This document shows positions 17,230 through 26,372 of a DNA stretch of 33,797 nucleotides, piece after piece (position 1 is the first letter of the stretch; each line of letters begins with the position of its first letter). The stretch is taken from the NCBI GenBank assembly GCA_937931785.1, contig CALHAX010000075.1, positions 1 to 33,797 of the forward strand, written 5' to 3'. The notes beneath the pieces were generated by a model that had not been told where the DNA came from, ran no database searches, and saw only the letters and a program-made list of their open reading frames with translations. This DNA is from an uncultured Hyphomicrobiaceae bacterium (GTDB lineage: Bacteria > Pseudomonadota > Alphaproteobacteria > Rhizobiales > CALHAX01). The translations under genes were made by a program, and so were the position numbers.

Positions 17230-19734
17230 ATGCAGCCACTGCCTCCGCCATCGGCCTTGCCGCCATCGATCTTCGCGCCGGTGATCAAGAAGCGTCGGAA
17301 GAGTCTTGTCCTGCGGTTCCTCGGGTTTGCATTTGCATTCGGGTTCATGCTGTTCCTGATTGGCGCAGCGGTCGGTGGCATCGTGTTGCTTCATACGGCC
17401 AAGGAACTTCCGAACTTCGAAGTGTTGGCGAAGTACGAACCACCGGTGATGACGCGGGTTCATGCCAATGACGGACGTTTGATCGCCGAGTATGCGCACG
17501 AGCGGCGGATCTATGTTCCGGTCAACACGATCCCCAAGCTGGTTATCGAGGCGTACCTTTCTGCCGAGGACAAGAATTTCTTTGAACACAAGGGACTGGA
17601 CTATGCAGGTATTGCGCGCGCGGTTCTGATCAAGGCCAAAGGTGGTCGCCTGACCGGTGCGTCAACGATCACCCAACAGGTCGCCAAGAACTTTCTTCTC
17701 ACATCGGAACGGACGTTTGACCGCAAGCTCAAGGAAGCGATACTCGCGATGCGGATTGAGCGGGCTTATTCGAAAGAGAAAATTCTCGAGCTGTATCTCA
17801 ACGAGATTTATCTTGGGCTTCGGTCTTACGGAATTGCTGCTGCGGCGCTGAACTACTACGGCAAGGAACTCGAAGATCTGACAGTTGGTGAAGCGGCTTA
17901 TCTTGCGGCTCTGCCAAAGGCGCCTGAAAATTATCATCCATTCCGCAAGACAAAGGCTGCCAAGGATCGGCGCAATTTTGTCATAAGTCGAATGCTGGCA
18001 AATGGCTTCATCACGAAAGAAGTTGCAGATCGTGAAAGGGCGCTGCCGCTGAACGTCAATCCACGCCCATTTGGTGCGCAAGTGTTCGCGGGAGAATATT
18101 TTGCCGAGGAAGTCCGGCGCACGCTGAACAAAACCTTTGGCGAAGACAAGACGGAAGGTGGCGGCCTGTCTGTGCGCACAACCATGGTTCCAAAGCTCCA
18201 GCGCATGGCAAAAAAAGCGTTGGTGGATGGTCTCGTTTCCTATGACCGGCGGCATGGCTGGCGCGGTCCTGTCAAGTCGATCGACATGTCTGGGGACTGG
18301 AATCGGGCGCTGCACAACATCGTTTTGCCTGGTGTGCTTAATCCATGGCGCATGGCCGTGGTCGTGAAAGTCGACAACAAGGATGGCCTCCTTGTTGCGC
18401 TCCGCTCCGATGCCGGGTTCATCAAGCCAACGACGAAAATTGAAGCACCTGAAATGGCGCGTGTACCGCGGTCAACGACACGCTGGGCGACGAAACGGGC
18501 GCTGAACAGATTCCTGAGTCCTGGCGATGTCATCTACGTTGCACCCAATACCAAGAAAAATGGCGATGTTATCGCCGGTGAATGGAAGTTGATGCAGAAG
18601 CCAGCGGTCGACGGTGGGATCGTCGCAATGGATCCGCATACTGGCCGTGTACTGGCTTTGGTCGGGGGCTTCACGTTCGGTCTTTGGGATAACGGTGGGG
18701 ACCAGTTCAACCGGGCAACGGATGCGCAACGCCAACCGGGGTCCTCATTCAAACCTCTGGTTTATGCGACCGCGATCGACAACGGATACACACCGTCTAC
18801 CATCGTTCTCGATGCGCCGATCGCAATCGATCAGGGTGGTGATCTTGGTATCTGGAAACCTTCAAACTACGGAAAAAAATTCTACGGCCCGTCCACGTTG
18901 CGAACAGGGATCGTTCGCTCGCGGAATCTTATGACGGTGCGGTTGGCACGAGATCTCGGAATGCCACTTATTGCCGAATATGCGCGGCGTTTCGGAGTTT
19001 ATGACAACTTGCTGCCGGTTCTTTCCATGTCATTGGGTGCAGGCGAGACAACACTGCTCAAGATGGTCAACAGCTACGCGATGCTCGCCAATGGCGGGAA
19101 ACAGGTTCAAGCTTCACTGATCGATCGCATACAAGACCGCTATGGTCGTACCGTGTGGCGTCATGATCAAAGGTCCTGCAGAACATGTGATCAAGGCGAG
19201 TGGCAAGGTCAGGATGAGCCCGAGCTTGAAGATGCTCGACGACAGATCATCGATCCTCATACCGCATACCAGATGACATCAATCATGGAAGATGTTGTCC
19301 AGCGCGGCACGGGGCAACGTGTAAAGGCTGTCGGCAAACCGATTGCCGGGAAAACGGGAACGACGAACGAGGAAAAAGACGCTTGGTTCGTCGGGTTTTC
19401 TCCCGATCTGGTTGTTGGCGTTTATGTTGGTTTTGATCAACCGAAGCCGATGGGCAAAGGAGAGACGGGGGGCTCTGTCGCCTCTCCGATTTTCACGAAT
19501 TTCATGAAAATGGCCCTCAAGAATGTTCCTGCCGTTCCGTTCCGGCGCCCCCCCGGTATCAAACTCATTCGCGTCGATCGTCGTACAGGTACTCGCTCAT
19601 CCGGTGGAGACTTGCTTGAAGCATTCAAGCCGGAAAATGAGCCTGCCGATGCTTCAAGTCAGTTCCTGCCGTCTTCCGAGGATGCCGATCTTTGGCTTAC
19701 GCCGGGCGTGGATGATGGCCGAGGTCTCTACTGA
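17230..19734 (+). CDS. mrcA: Penicillin-binding protein 1A, first tandem copy
   Basis: Bifunctional class A PBP: polymerises glycan strands and crosslinks stem peptides at the outer face of the inner membrane. 834 aa from ATG 17230. Seen: a Pro-rich cytoplasmic tail ending KKRRKS, one membrane segment (about residues 33-58), the glycosyltransferase domain with catalytic Glu in SAEDKNFFEHKGLD and GASTITQQVAKNF, an OB-like insert, and the transpeptidase with SxxK = SSFK (Ser 505), SRN, and KTGTTNEEKDAWFVGF. A CRTC pair lies between the SRN and KTG motifs. The start at 17134 in the same frame looks non-coding before this ATG. 239 nt separate it from amiC and 75 nt from the second copy; no terminator is visible between the copies. 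Confidence 0.95.
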   Translation: MQPLPPPSALPPSIFAPVIKKRRKSLVLRFLGFAFAFGFMLFLIGAAVGGIVLLHTAKELPNFEVLAKYEPPVMTRVHANDGRLIAEYAHERRIYVPVNTIPKLVIEAYLSAEDKNFFEHKGLDYAGIARAVLIKAKGGRLTGASTITQQVAKNFLLTSERTFDRKLKEAILAMRIERAYSKEKILELYLNEIYLGLRSYGIAAAALNYYGKELEDLTVGEAAYLAALPKAPENYHPFRKTKAAKDRRNFVISRMLANGFITKEVADRERALPLNVNPRPFGAQVFAGEYFAEEVRRTLNKTFGEDKTEGGGLSVRTTMVPKLQRMAKKALVDGLVSYDRRHGWRGPVKSIDMSGDWNRALHNIVLPGVLNPWRMAVVVKVDNKDGLLVALRSDAGFIKPTTKIEAPEMARVPRSTTRWATKRALNRFLSPGDVIYVAPNTKKNGDVIAGEWKLMQKPAVDGGIVAMDPHTGRVLALVGGFTFGLWDNGGDQFNRATDAQRQPGSSFKPLVYATAIDNGYTPSTIVLDAPIAIDQGGDLGIWKPSNYGKKFYGPSTLRTGIVRSRNLMTVRLARDLGMPLIAEYARRFGVYDNLLPVLSMSLGAGETTLLKMVNSYAMLANGGKQVQASLIDRIQDRYGRTVWRHDQRSCRTCDQGEWQGQDEPELEDARRQIIDPHTAYQMTSIMEDVVQRGTGQRVKAVGKPIAGKTGTTNEEKDAWFVGFSPDLVVGVYVGFDQPKPMGKGETGGSVASPIFTNFMKMALKNVPAVPFRRPPGIKLIRVDRRTGTRSSGGDLLEAFKPENEPADASSQFLPSSEDADLWLTPGVDDGRGLY

Positions 19735-19809
19735 TCGTGTTTACTCTATGGACAACGCGGACGGATCAAGGTTCCGCTGCCGTCGTGTCTCGAGGTTCAG
19801 GTTTTTGCC

Positions 19810-22305
19810 ATGACACCTAATGCTTCGCTTCCCGTGTCTGTGTTCCAGCCCAAGGTCAAACGCAGCAAGAGTTTGTTGTTGCGTTTCCTTGGCTTCAGTT
19901 TTGGCGTTGGCTGTATTCTATTCGTGATCGGCGCTGCTGCCGTCGGCGTCATATTGCTGCATACGGCGAAAGAATTGCCGGATTTTGAAGTGCTTGCGAA
20001 ATATGAGCCTTCGGTCATGACGCGCGTGCACGCTGGCGATGGTCGTCTGATTGCTGAATATGCCAGCCAGCGCCGTATTTTCGTGCCTGTGAATACAATC
20101 CCCAAAACAGTGATTGCAGCGTATCTTTCGGCAGAAGATAAAAATTTCTTCAAGCATCAGGGGATCGATTACCTTGGTATTGCACGCGCAGTTGTGAATA
20201 AGCTCAAGGGGGGACGGTTGACTGGGGCATCCACGATCACACAGCAGGTTGCAAAGAATTTTCTCCTAACATCGGAACGCACGTTCGACCGCAAACTCAA
20301 AGAGGCTATTCTTGCGCTGAGAATTGAGCAGGCATACTCCAAGGAAAAAATACTCGAACTCTATCTCAATGAGATTTATCTCGGATTGCGCTCGTACGGA
20401 ATCGCGGCGGCTGCGCTCAACTACTATGGCAAAGAGCTCAAGAACCTGACGATCGGGGAAGCCGCGTATCTTGCGGCTCTCCCCAAGGCGCCTGAGAATT
20501 ATCATCCGATCCGCAAGTTGAAAGCCGCAACGATCAGAAGAAACTTTGTCCTGAACCGGATGGCTGCCAATGGGTACATCTCCAAGGAAGAGGCCGAGCG
20601 GGAGAAGGCTCTGCCGCTGACGGTCAACCCGCGTCAGTTTGGAGCGCAGTTGTTTGCCGGGGAGTATTTTGCGGAAGAAGTGCGCCGGAATCTTGTCGGG
20701 CTATTCGGTGAAGCGAAGACCCAGAGCGGCGGCCTGTCAGTCCGCACGACCATGGAACCCCAGTTGCAGCAGATGGCCAAACGGGCGTTGGTCAACGGTC
20801 TGGTTGGCTACGACCGTCGTCACGGTTGGCGCGGTCCGGTCAAGACGATCGATCTGTCCGGAGATTGGAACCGCGCGTTGCATAACATCGTTTTGCCTGG
20901 CGTGATTGATCCGTGGCGAATGGCCGTTGTCCTCAGGGTGGACAATGCAGCCGGATTGCAAATCGCACTGCGCTCAACCGCAGGGCGGATCAACCGGACG
21001 ACTGCTATCAAAGCGCCGGACGCAGGTATCGTCCCTGTCGATACAACAACGTGGACGAAACAGAAAACCCTCGCGAGCTTCCTGAAACCTGGGGATGTTA
21101 TTTACGTTGCGCCGAACACGCGAGAGAACGGGCAAGCCATTCCGGGGGAATGGAAGCTCATGCAGAAGCCGGCGGTGGATGGTGCAATCGTCGCCATGAA
21201 TCCGCATACGGGACGTGTGCTGGCACTGGTTGGCGGGTTTACGTTTGGGCTATGGCAGGACGGAGACCAGTTCAACCGCGCTATCGATGCCCGCCGCCAG
21301 CCGGGTTCGGCTTTCAAGCCACTCGTTTACGCAGCGGCGCTCGATAATGGTTACATGCCGACAACGATCATCAGTGCTGCGCCACTGGTTATTAATCAGG
21401 GCAATGGCCAGGATGACTGGCGGCCACTTGAATATAGCGGAAAATTCTATGGGCCCGCGACGTTGAGGAAGGGCATTGTCTCGTCACGCAACCTCATGAC
21501 CGTGCGTCTTGCGAACACGCTTGGCATGCCACTGGTGGCGGATTATGCCAGACGCTTCGGTGTGTACGATAATTTGCGTCCGTTATTGTCGATGTCTCTG
21601 GGGGCGGGGGAGACCACTCTTCTGCGCATGGTCAACGCCTACGCCATGTTGGCCAATGGTGGCCGCGAGGTTCAACCCACCTTGATCGACCGGATACAAG
21701 ATCGATATGGACGTACGGTCTGGCGGCATGATCAGCGCGGTTGCCAGAATTGCCTGCAACCCGAATGGCAAGGACAGGATGAGCCTGAGCTTGGCGACGC
21801 ACGGGCACAGGTGGTCAATCCAATAACGGCATATCAGATGACGTCGATTATGGAAGATGTGGTGCAACGCGGTACAGGCAAGAAGGTCAAGGTTGTTGGT
21901 AAGCCATTGGCCGGGAAGACCGGTACGACGAACGACCAGAAAGATGCATGGTTTGTCGGGTATTCGTCAGATCTTGTGGTTGGCGTTTATATTGGGTTCG
22001 ATAGCCCGAAGAACATGGGTAAAGGCGAGACGGGTGGTGGTTTGGCAGCCCCGATCTTTGCCGATTTCATGAAAATGGCGTTGGCGGATACACCGGCCGC
22101 ACCGTTTCGTCATCCAACAGGCGTCAAACTGATCCGTGTGGATCGCCGCTCCGGCGTGCGCACCCAATCTACGGATCCCAATGGGACCGTTCTTGAGGCA
22201 TTCAAGCCCGAAAACGAACCGTCAGACGATCCTGGATTGTTATTGCCTGCGGATGCGGAAAGTGTGAGCACGTCCGGTCTTGGCGATGGACGCGGGCTTT
22301 ATTGA
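19810..22305 (+). CDS. Penicillin-binding protein 1A, second tandem copy
   Basis: A full-length paralogue (831 aa) of the gene just upstream, aligning over its whole length with roughly three quarters of residues identical by eye. All catalytic motifs are intact: SAEDKNFFKHQGID and GASTITQQVAKNF for glycosyltransfer; SAFK (Ser 500), SRN and KTGTTNDQKDAWFVGY for transpeptidation. It keeps the CxxC pair (CQNC here) and the same GDGRGLY-type C-terminus. The cytoplasmic tail is the main difference: it lacks the Pro-run of copy 1 and reads MTPNASLPVSVF before the basic stretch. Synonymous positions differ widely, so the duplication is old rather than an assembly artefact. Followed 88 nt later by prfB. 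Confidence 0.95.
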   Translation: MTPNASLPVSVFQPKVKRSKSLLLRFLGFSFGVGCILFVIGAAAVGVILLHTAKELPDFEVLAKYEPSVMTRVHAGDGRLIAEYASQRRIFVPVNTIPKTVIAAYLSAEDKNFFKHQGIDYLGIARAVVNKLKGGRLTGASTITQQVAKNFLLTSERTFDRKLKEAILALRIEQAYSKEKILELYLNEIYLGLRSYGIAAAALNYYGKELKNLTIGEAAYLAALPKAPENYHPIRKLKAATIRRNFVLNRMAANGYISKEEAEREKALPLTVNPRQFGAQLFAGEYFAEEVRRNLVGLFGEAKTQSGGLSVRTTMEPQLQQMAKRALVNGLVGYDRRHGWRGPVKTIDLSGDWNRALHNIVLPGVIDPWRMAVVLRVDNAAGLQIALRSTAGRINRTTAIKAPDAGIVPVDTTTWTKQKTLASFLKPGDVIYVAPNTRENGQAIPGEWKLMQKPAVDGAIVAMNPHTGRVLALVGGFTFGLWQDGDQFNRAIDARRQPGSAFKPLVYAAALDNGYMPTTIISAAPLVINQGNGQDDWRPLEYSGKFYGPATLRKGIVSSRNLMTVRLANTLGMPLVADYARRFGVYDNLRPLLSMSLGAGETTLLRMVNAYAMLANGGREVQPTLIDRIQDRYGRTVWRHDQRGCQNCLQPEWQGQDEPELGDARAQVVNPITAYQMTSIMEDVVQRGTGKKVKVVGKPLAGKTGTTNDQKDAWFVGYSSDLVVGVYIGFDSPKNMGKGETGGGLAAPIFADFMKMALADTPAAPFRHPTGVKLIRVDRRSGVRTQSTDPNGTVLEAFKPENEPSDDPGLLLPADAESVSTSGLGDGRGLY

Positions 22306-22393
22306 TGCGTTTGACGTCGCGTCGGCGTTGCGGTCCGCATCACAAAAGCCTATAGCGCCTTAAATCATCCCTTTGAAATTCGGAGATTTCGCC

Positions 22394-23525
22394 ATGCGGG
22401 CCGAAGCGCAAAATCTTGTCGATGAAATCAAGGAGTGCCTGGCGCTTCTGAGGAGGCATCTTTGACTGGGATGTCGCCAACGACCGCCTCGGAGAACTGA
22501 ACGCACGGGTTGAGGATCCAGACCTTTGGTCAGATGCCGCCAAGGCCCAACGCATCATGCGAGAGCGCCAGTATCTCGATACGGCTATCACGTCTTACAA
22601 GGACGTCGCCCAGCAGCTCGAAGACAACGTCGAGATGATTGCACTGGGAGAGGCTGAGGGCGATACCGCGATCATCGATGAAAGCGAAGCGGCTCTTCGG
22701 ATTTTGCTGGAAACGGTTCAGAAGCGTCAACTGGAGGCGCTGCTATCGGGCGAGGCCGATGGCAATGACTGTTTCGTCGAACTTCACTCCGGTGCCGGTG
22801 GGACAGAAAGCCAGGACTGGACCCAGATGTTGCTGAGGATGTACACGCGCTGGGGGGAACGTCGCGGTTACAAGACCGAGCTTGTGGAGGTCACGCCTGG
22901 TGACGAAGCGGGCCTTAAATCTGCGACGTTGCAACTGAAAGGCGAAAACGCTTACGGATGGCTCAAGACCGAATCCGGTGTGCATCGACTTGTGCGTATC
23001 TCTCCGTTCGACTCGAATGCACGTCGACACACAAGCTTTGCCTCAGCCTGGATTTTTCCAGTTATTGATGACAGCATCGAAGTTGATGTTGTGGAAAGTG
23101 AATGCCGGATTGATACATACCGTGCCAGCGGTGCTGGCGGACAGCATGTCAATACGACAGACAGTGCGGTTCGTATCACGCACGAACCGTCAGGCATTGT
23201 GGTGCAGTGTCAGAGCGAGCGCTCGCAGCATAAAAACCGTGCCACGGCCTGGAATATGCTCCGCGCCCGCCTGTACGAACTCGAGTTGAAGAAACGAGAA
23301 GAGGCGGCACAGGCTGAAGCTGAGTCAAAGACCGAAATCGGTTGGGGACATCAGATCAGATCGTACGTTCTGCAGCCCTACCAGTTGGTCAAGGACTTAA
23401 GAACGGGGGTCGAAAGCGGAACGCCGTCGGCCGTTCTGGACGGCGACATTGACGCATTTATCGAAGCATCACTTGCCAACCGTCTCGAGGGGGGTGTTGG
23501 CGGTGAGGTTGAGGATCTGGAGTAA
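22394..23525 (+). CDS. prfB: Peptide chain release factor 2, with +1 programmed frameshift
   Basis: Ends translation at UGA and UAA. The first frame runs ATG 22394 to a UGA at 22463-22465; continuous coding needs a +1 shift after CTT (22460-22462), skipping T22463, then GAC TGG GAT onward to 23525, giving 376 aa. The site, AGG AGG CAT CTT TGA C, has the internal Shine-Dalgarno-like AGGAGG and the CUU-UGA-C of the classical prfB autoregulatory frameshift at the same spacing. Seen downstream: the stop-codon-reading SPF motif in [15 protein letters not shown] and the catalytic GGQ in [15 protein letters not shown] lies before the start ATG. Frameshifting rises when RF2 is scarce, so the gene regulates itself. 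Convergent with bactofilin. Confidence 0.97.
22451..22466 (+). promoter_or_regulatory. prfB +1 recoding site
   Basis: AGGAGG (22451-22456), CAT, CTT, then TGA and C. The internal Shine-Dalgarno-like hexamer and the slippery CTT before the weak stop TGAC match the conserved RF2 recoding signal. Confidence 0.95.
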
Positions 23526-23560
23526 AGGGTTTTCGCTTTTGGCTGTATACAAACGCGCAT

Positions 23561-23588
23561 AAAAAAGGCGGGCACAAAGCCCGCCTTT
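23561..23588. terminator. Bidirectional intrinsic terminator between prfB and bactofilin
   Basis: GGCGGGC (23567-23573), loop ACAAA, GCCCGCC (23579-23585), extended by AAA/TTT to a 10-bp stem. Six As precede it, so transcripts from bactofilin (minus strand) meet stem plus TTTTTT. On the plus strand the tail is a shorter TTTC, still usable for prfB. Confidence 0.85.
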
Positions 23589-23619
23589 CATACGTCTTGA
23601 ACTCTGGCAAGCTGTCCAA

Positions 23620-24234
23620 TCAGTTGGTTGCAATCAGACCTGCACCAGCAGAGCCCTTACCGTTTGAAGCTGATGCGTCGCTCGACAGGGATGTCGAAAA
23701 TGCGTTGCTTGAAGATGTCGTTGTCCGATCAGATTGTTTTGGCGCCTCGGCGACCGGGTTTTCAGACCGGCGGGACTTGCCTTCGAAGAACGCGCCCTGC
23801 TCGATTGCGAGAGACTGATGATACACATCGCCTTCGATATGCGACGACGACTGCAACGTTACATTTGACCCACGGATGGAGCCCATGACCTTGCCTTGAA
23901 CGGTCACGGTTTCGGCAATCACGTTGCCCGTTACTTTCGCGGTTTGACCGACTGTAAGTGTTTTACACTCGATATCGCCTTCGATCTCTCCATCGACCTG
24001 CACTTCCCCATTGGAAATTGCGTGCCCGGTGATCTTGAAATCCGCGCCGATTACTGTGGGAGCCATGGTCGTCGTCCTTGCCGTTTGCTGTTGTGCGTTG
24101 GGTGCCGTTGCTTGAGGCACATGCCCAGCAGGAGGCGTCGGGGCCGGAGCTGGGTTTGTTGGAAAATTCGGTGTTTGTGCGTCGGTGGACGCTGCCGGGA
24201 ATTGGCCCTGCGGCTCGGGCTTTCTCGAAAACAT
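23620..24234 (-). CDS. Bactofilin (polymer-forming cytoskeletal protein)
   Basis: Self-assembling beta-helical cytoskeletal protein; in other alphaproteobacteria bactofilins position peptidoglycan enzymes at stalks, buds or curved sites. 204 aa from ATG 24234. Seen: a Pro/Gln/Thr-rich N-terminal tail (residues 1-60), then the DUF583 core made of short repeats such as VIGADFKITGHAISNGEVQVDG, EGDIECKTLTVGQTAKVTGNV, TVQGKVMGSIRGSNVTLQ and HIEGDVYHQSLAIEQGAFFEG, then a Ser-rich tail. No nucleotide-binding motif, as expected. The start at 24234 (MFSRKPEP) is chosen over 24264, which adds a sequence unlike the family. A metallopeptidase partner often found beside bactofilin genes is not adjacent here. 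Confidence 0.93.
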   Translation of the reverse strand: MFSRKPEPQGQFPAASTDAQTPNFPTNPAPAPTPPAGHVPQATAPNAQQQTARTTTMAPTVIGADFKITGHAISNGEVQVDGEIEGDIECKTLTVGQTAKVTGNVIAETVTVQGKVMGSIRGSNVTLQSSSHIEGDVYHQSLAIEQGAFFEGKSRRSENPVAEAPKQSDRTTTSSSNAFSTSLSSDASASNGKGSAGAGLIATN

Positions 24235-24439
24235 TGGCAATCGCCTGTCGTTACAGCAGGACACCGTTCAACACGTGTAACGCGCTGTGGCCCCCCGGCA
24301 AAATTACGCTACGTTGCAACCAGTACCCGACTTTTGAATACGGCTTGCGACCGATGCTCGGCAGATACGTGATGACTGTGACAAGATATCGACGTCTCTG
24401 TGAAAAGTCACTTGAAATCGTGGAAACTACGTATTCGAA

Positions 24440-25243
24440 TCATCCTGTAATCGACGCGAGTGGTTTGTAGAATCCGGGCGTAAGGCCTGCTTGTGATCGT
24501 GCCTTATCGTTGAACGGAGGTTTGAGCGGCCCGCGAAAATACTTGCGCACGAGATGATGAAATGTCGGCATGGGTTCAATGTTCTTGCGTGCGCAAAGGA
24601 AGTTGAACCATTTAAGACCGAATGCGACGTGCCTCTTCTCGTCATTGTAGATGATCTCAAGAATCCGGGCGGAGTCGGTGTCGCCGTGTGACTTCATTTT
24701 CTCGAGCATGGCCGGGCCCACATCCAGACCGCGCGCTTCGAGAACGAGCGGGACGATTGCCATGCGGGCAATCAGGTCGTGTCCTGTGTCATGCGATGTT
24801 TGCCAAAGTCCATCATGTGCCGGCAGGTCACCATAGTGCGAGCCAAGCGCTTCAAGGCGGCGGCAGAGCAGTTCGAAATGTTTGGCTTCTTCCACACCAA
24901 CGCGCACCCAATCATCATAGTAGGAATTGGGAAGATCGTAGGCACCTGATCGCGCAATGAGATCCCAGGTCATGTCGATTGCGCTCAGTTCAATATGCGC
25001 AAGGGAATGGAGCAGGGCGATGCGTCCCTTGAGGCCTGCTGTCGTTCGGCGCGGCATGGCGCGAGGGAGTAGCAACTCCGGCTTGTCGGGACGGCCGGGG
25101 GTGGCTGGCAGATGCAGGTTGGTCAGCGTACCGCGCGACAGGCGACGATGGTGCCAGGCTTTTGCGGTGTTTTTCGCGAGTGCAACTTTCGCGTCGAGGT
25201 CGCACTCGCGAACGATATTTATGGCAGAACTCATGAGCGTCAT
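24440..25243 (-). CDS. DUF455 ferritin-like domain protein
   Basis: A 267-aa protein of the DUF455 family, predicted to have a ferritin-like four-helix bundle with a di-iron site; function unknown. Seen: LHSLAHIELSAIDMTWDLIAR, with the Glu and His of an ExxH-like ligand set, GVEEAKHFELLCRRLEALGSHYGD, with Glu and His ligands (EExxH pattern), MLEARGLDVGP-type segment (VLEARGLDVGPAM), and IYNDEKRHVAFGLKWF with the last EKRH ligand group. These spaced Glu/His motifs support metal binding. Start ATG 25243; an ATG at 25234 is equally possible, neither with a clear ribosome site. It is 49 nt downstream of the DUF805 gene on the same strand, so probably co-transcribed. Confidence 0.88.
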   Translation of the reverse strand: MTLMSSAINIVRECDLDAKVALAKNTAKAWHHRRLSRGTLTNLHLPATPGRPDKPELLLPRAMPRRTTAGLKGRIALLHSLAHIELSAIDMTWDLIARSGAYDLPNSYYDDWVRVGVEEAKHFELLCRRLEALGSHYGDLPAHDGLWQTSHDTGHDLIARMAIVPLVLEARGLDVGPAMLEKMKSHGDTDSARILEIIYNDEKRHVAFGLKWFNFLCARKNIEPMPTFHHLVRKYFRGPLKPPFNDKARSQAGLTPGFYKPLASITG

Positions 25244-25292
25244 GACATGCGTGTACGCGCTTTAGGGCGACGCTCTCAAGCCTCATGTGCCG

Positions 25293-25781
25293 TTACTGCA
25301 TTCCGGCGAGTGGATCGGGGCCATACTGGTTTTCGCCGGTCGTCCCTTTGAGGAAACCGATCTCAATCAAGCCCCAGATCGTCAGGCCGAAGCTTGCGAG
25401 TTGCATCACGATGGAAGCAGGATTCATCGACATGGCCGGAACAGCTGCATCTGGATCTGCAATTGATGCGAGATCCGCAGGGAGGCTCATGTAGAGCGCG
25501 ATCCCTCCAAGGATCATCGGAACCAAATAAAATATCGCTAGCCACCATGCTGACTTGTTTCGATCGTGCAGGCGGCGCGCGGCGAGCGAAATTGACGACA
25601 CAATGATCAACAAGAACAGCGGAATAGCAGCAATTCCCGCAATTCCGCCCAAGCCCATAGCTGCACCGAGTATTGTCAGTCCGAACGCGACTACAAAATA
25701 GGCTATGACCAATGCCAATACGCGGAGCCAATACGGTTTACGGTTCAACCGACCCTGAAAACTGAAGAAATTCTGCAACAT
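25293..25781 (-). CDS. DUF805 family inner-membrane protein
   Basis: A 162-aa membrane protein of unknown function. Seen: the family's N-terminal FFSFQGRLNRKPYWLR motif, then hydrophobic segments at roughly residues 22-45, 48-65, 82-102 and 125-145, with the conserved ARRLHDRNKSAWW loop between the second and third. It ends with the typical NQYGPDPL tail (TTGENQYGPDPLAGMQ). The ATG at 25781 has a strong GGAGGGC ribosome site 8 nt upstream and gives the usual MLQNFFSF start; the longer frame to 25811 is therefore rejected. It lies 49 nt upstream of the DUF455 gene. Role unknown. Confidence 0.9.
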   Translation of the reverse strand: MLQNFFSFQGRLNRKPYWLRVLALVIAYFVVAFGLTILGAAMGLGGIAGIAAIPLFLLIIVSSISLAARRLHDRNKSAWWLAIFYLVPMILGGIALYMSLPADLASIADPDAAVPAMSMNPASIVMQLASFGLTIWGLIEIGFLKGTTGENQYGPDPLAGMQ

Positions 25782-25901
25782 GGAAATGCCCTCCAAGCCA
25801 ATAAGACTCAAAGCTTAGATTTTAGGTCGAGTGGTCGATACGGCGAACACGTCATGTGACCAAAAGGCACGGTTCACAGTGATGTGAAAACAACAGTTTT
25901 C

Positions 25902-26372
25902 TCACACCGTCATCATGGCTTTCGCGGATTCAAGCACCTTTTCAACATGGCCCGGAACCTTGACCTTGCGCCACGCTTCTACAACCTTTCCTTTGTCGTC
26001 AATGAGGAAGGTCGAGCGTTCGATACCCATGTACTTTCGTCCATACATGTTCTTCTCGACCCAAACGCCAAAGGCTTCGGCAAGCTTGCGCTCTTCATCA
26101 GCCAGAAGCGTGATGCCAAGCTCATGTTTTTTCTTGAATTTCTGGTGGCTCGCCACCGAATCGGGTGAAACTCCCAGAATATGAACACCGAGCGCATCAA
26201 ATGCATTTGCGTTTTCAGTGAATGCGATGGCTTCTTTCGTGCACCCGCTTGTGTCGTCCTTTGGGTAAAAGAACAGAACGAAGGGGTGACCTTTTAGACT
26301 GGATAACGAAATGGTTTCATTTTCGTCCGACGGCAGTTTGAATGCCGGTATTTTCTTGCCAACTTCGATCAT
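25902..26372 (-). CDS. bcp: Thioredoxin-dependent peroxiredoxin, Bcp/PrxQ type
   Basis: Reduces hydrogen peroxide and organic hydroperoxides in the cytoplasm. 156 aa from ATG 26372. Seen: PAFKLPSDENETISLSSLKG, then FVLFFYPKDDTSGCTKEAIAF, with the peroxidatic Cys 44 in SGCT, ILGVSPDSVASHQKF, LLADEERKLAEAFGVW, and GIERSTFLIDDKGKV. It has just one cysteine: the position five residues on, where many Bcp proteins have the resolving Cys, is Ala, so it should work as a 1-Cys enzyme. GAGAGG lies before the ATG. An open extension to 26639 overlaps the divergent DUF3971 gene and is not coding. Divergent from DUF3971, 182 bp between starts. Confidence 0.95.
   Translation of the reverse strand: MIEVGKKIPAFKLPSDENETISLSSLKGHPFVLFFYPKDDTSGCTKEAIAFTENANAFDALGVHILGVSPDSVASHQKFKKKHELGITLLADEERKLAEAFGVWVEKNMYGRKYMGIERSTFLIDDKGKVVEAWRKVKVPGHVEKVLESAKAMMTV

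Noticed and set aside
22463-22465. In-frame TGA near the start of prfB as a disabling mutation
   Set aside because: The context is the conserved RF2 programmed frameshift site, so the gene is intact.
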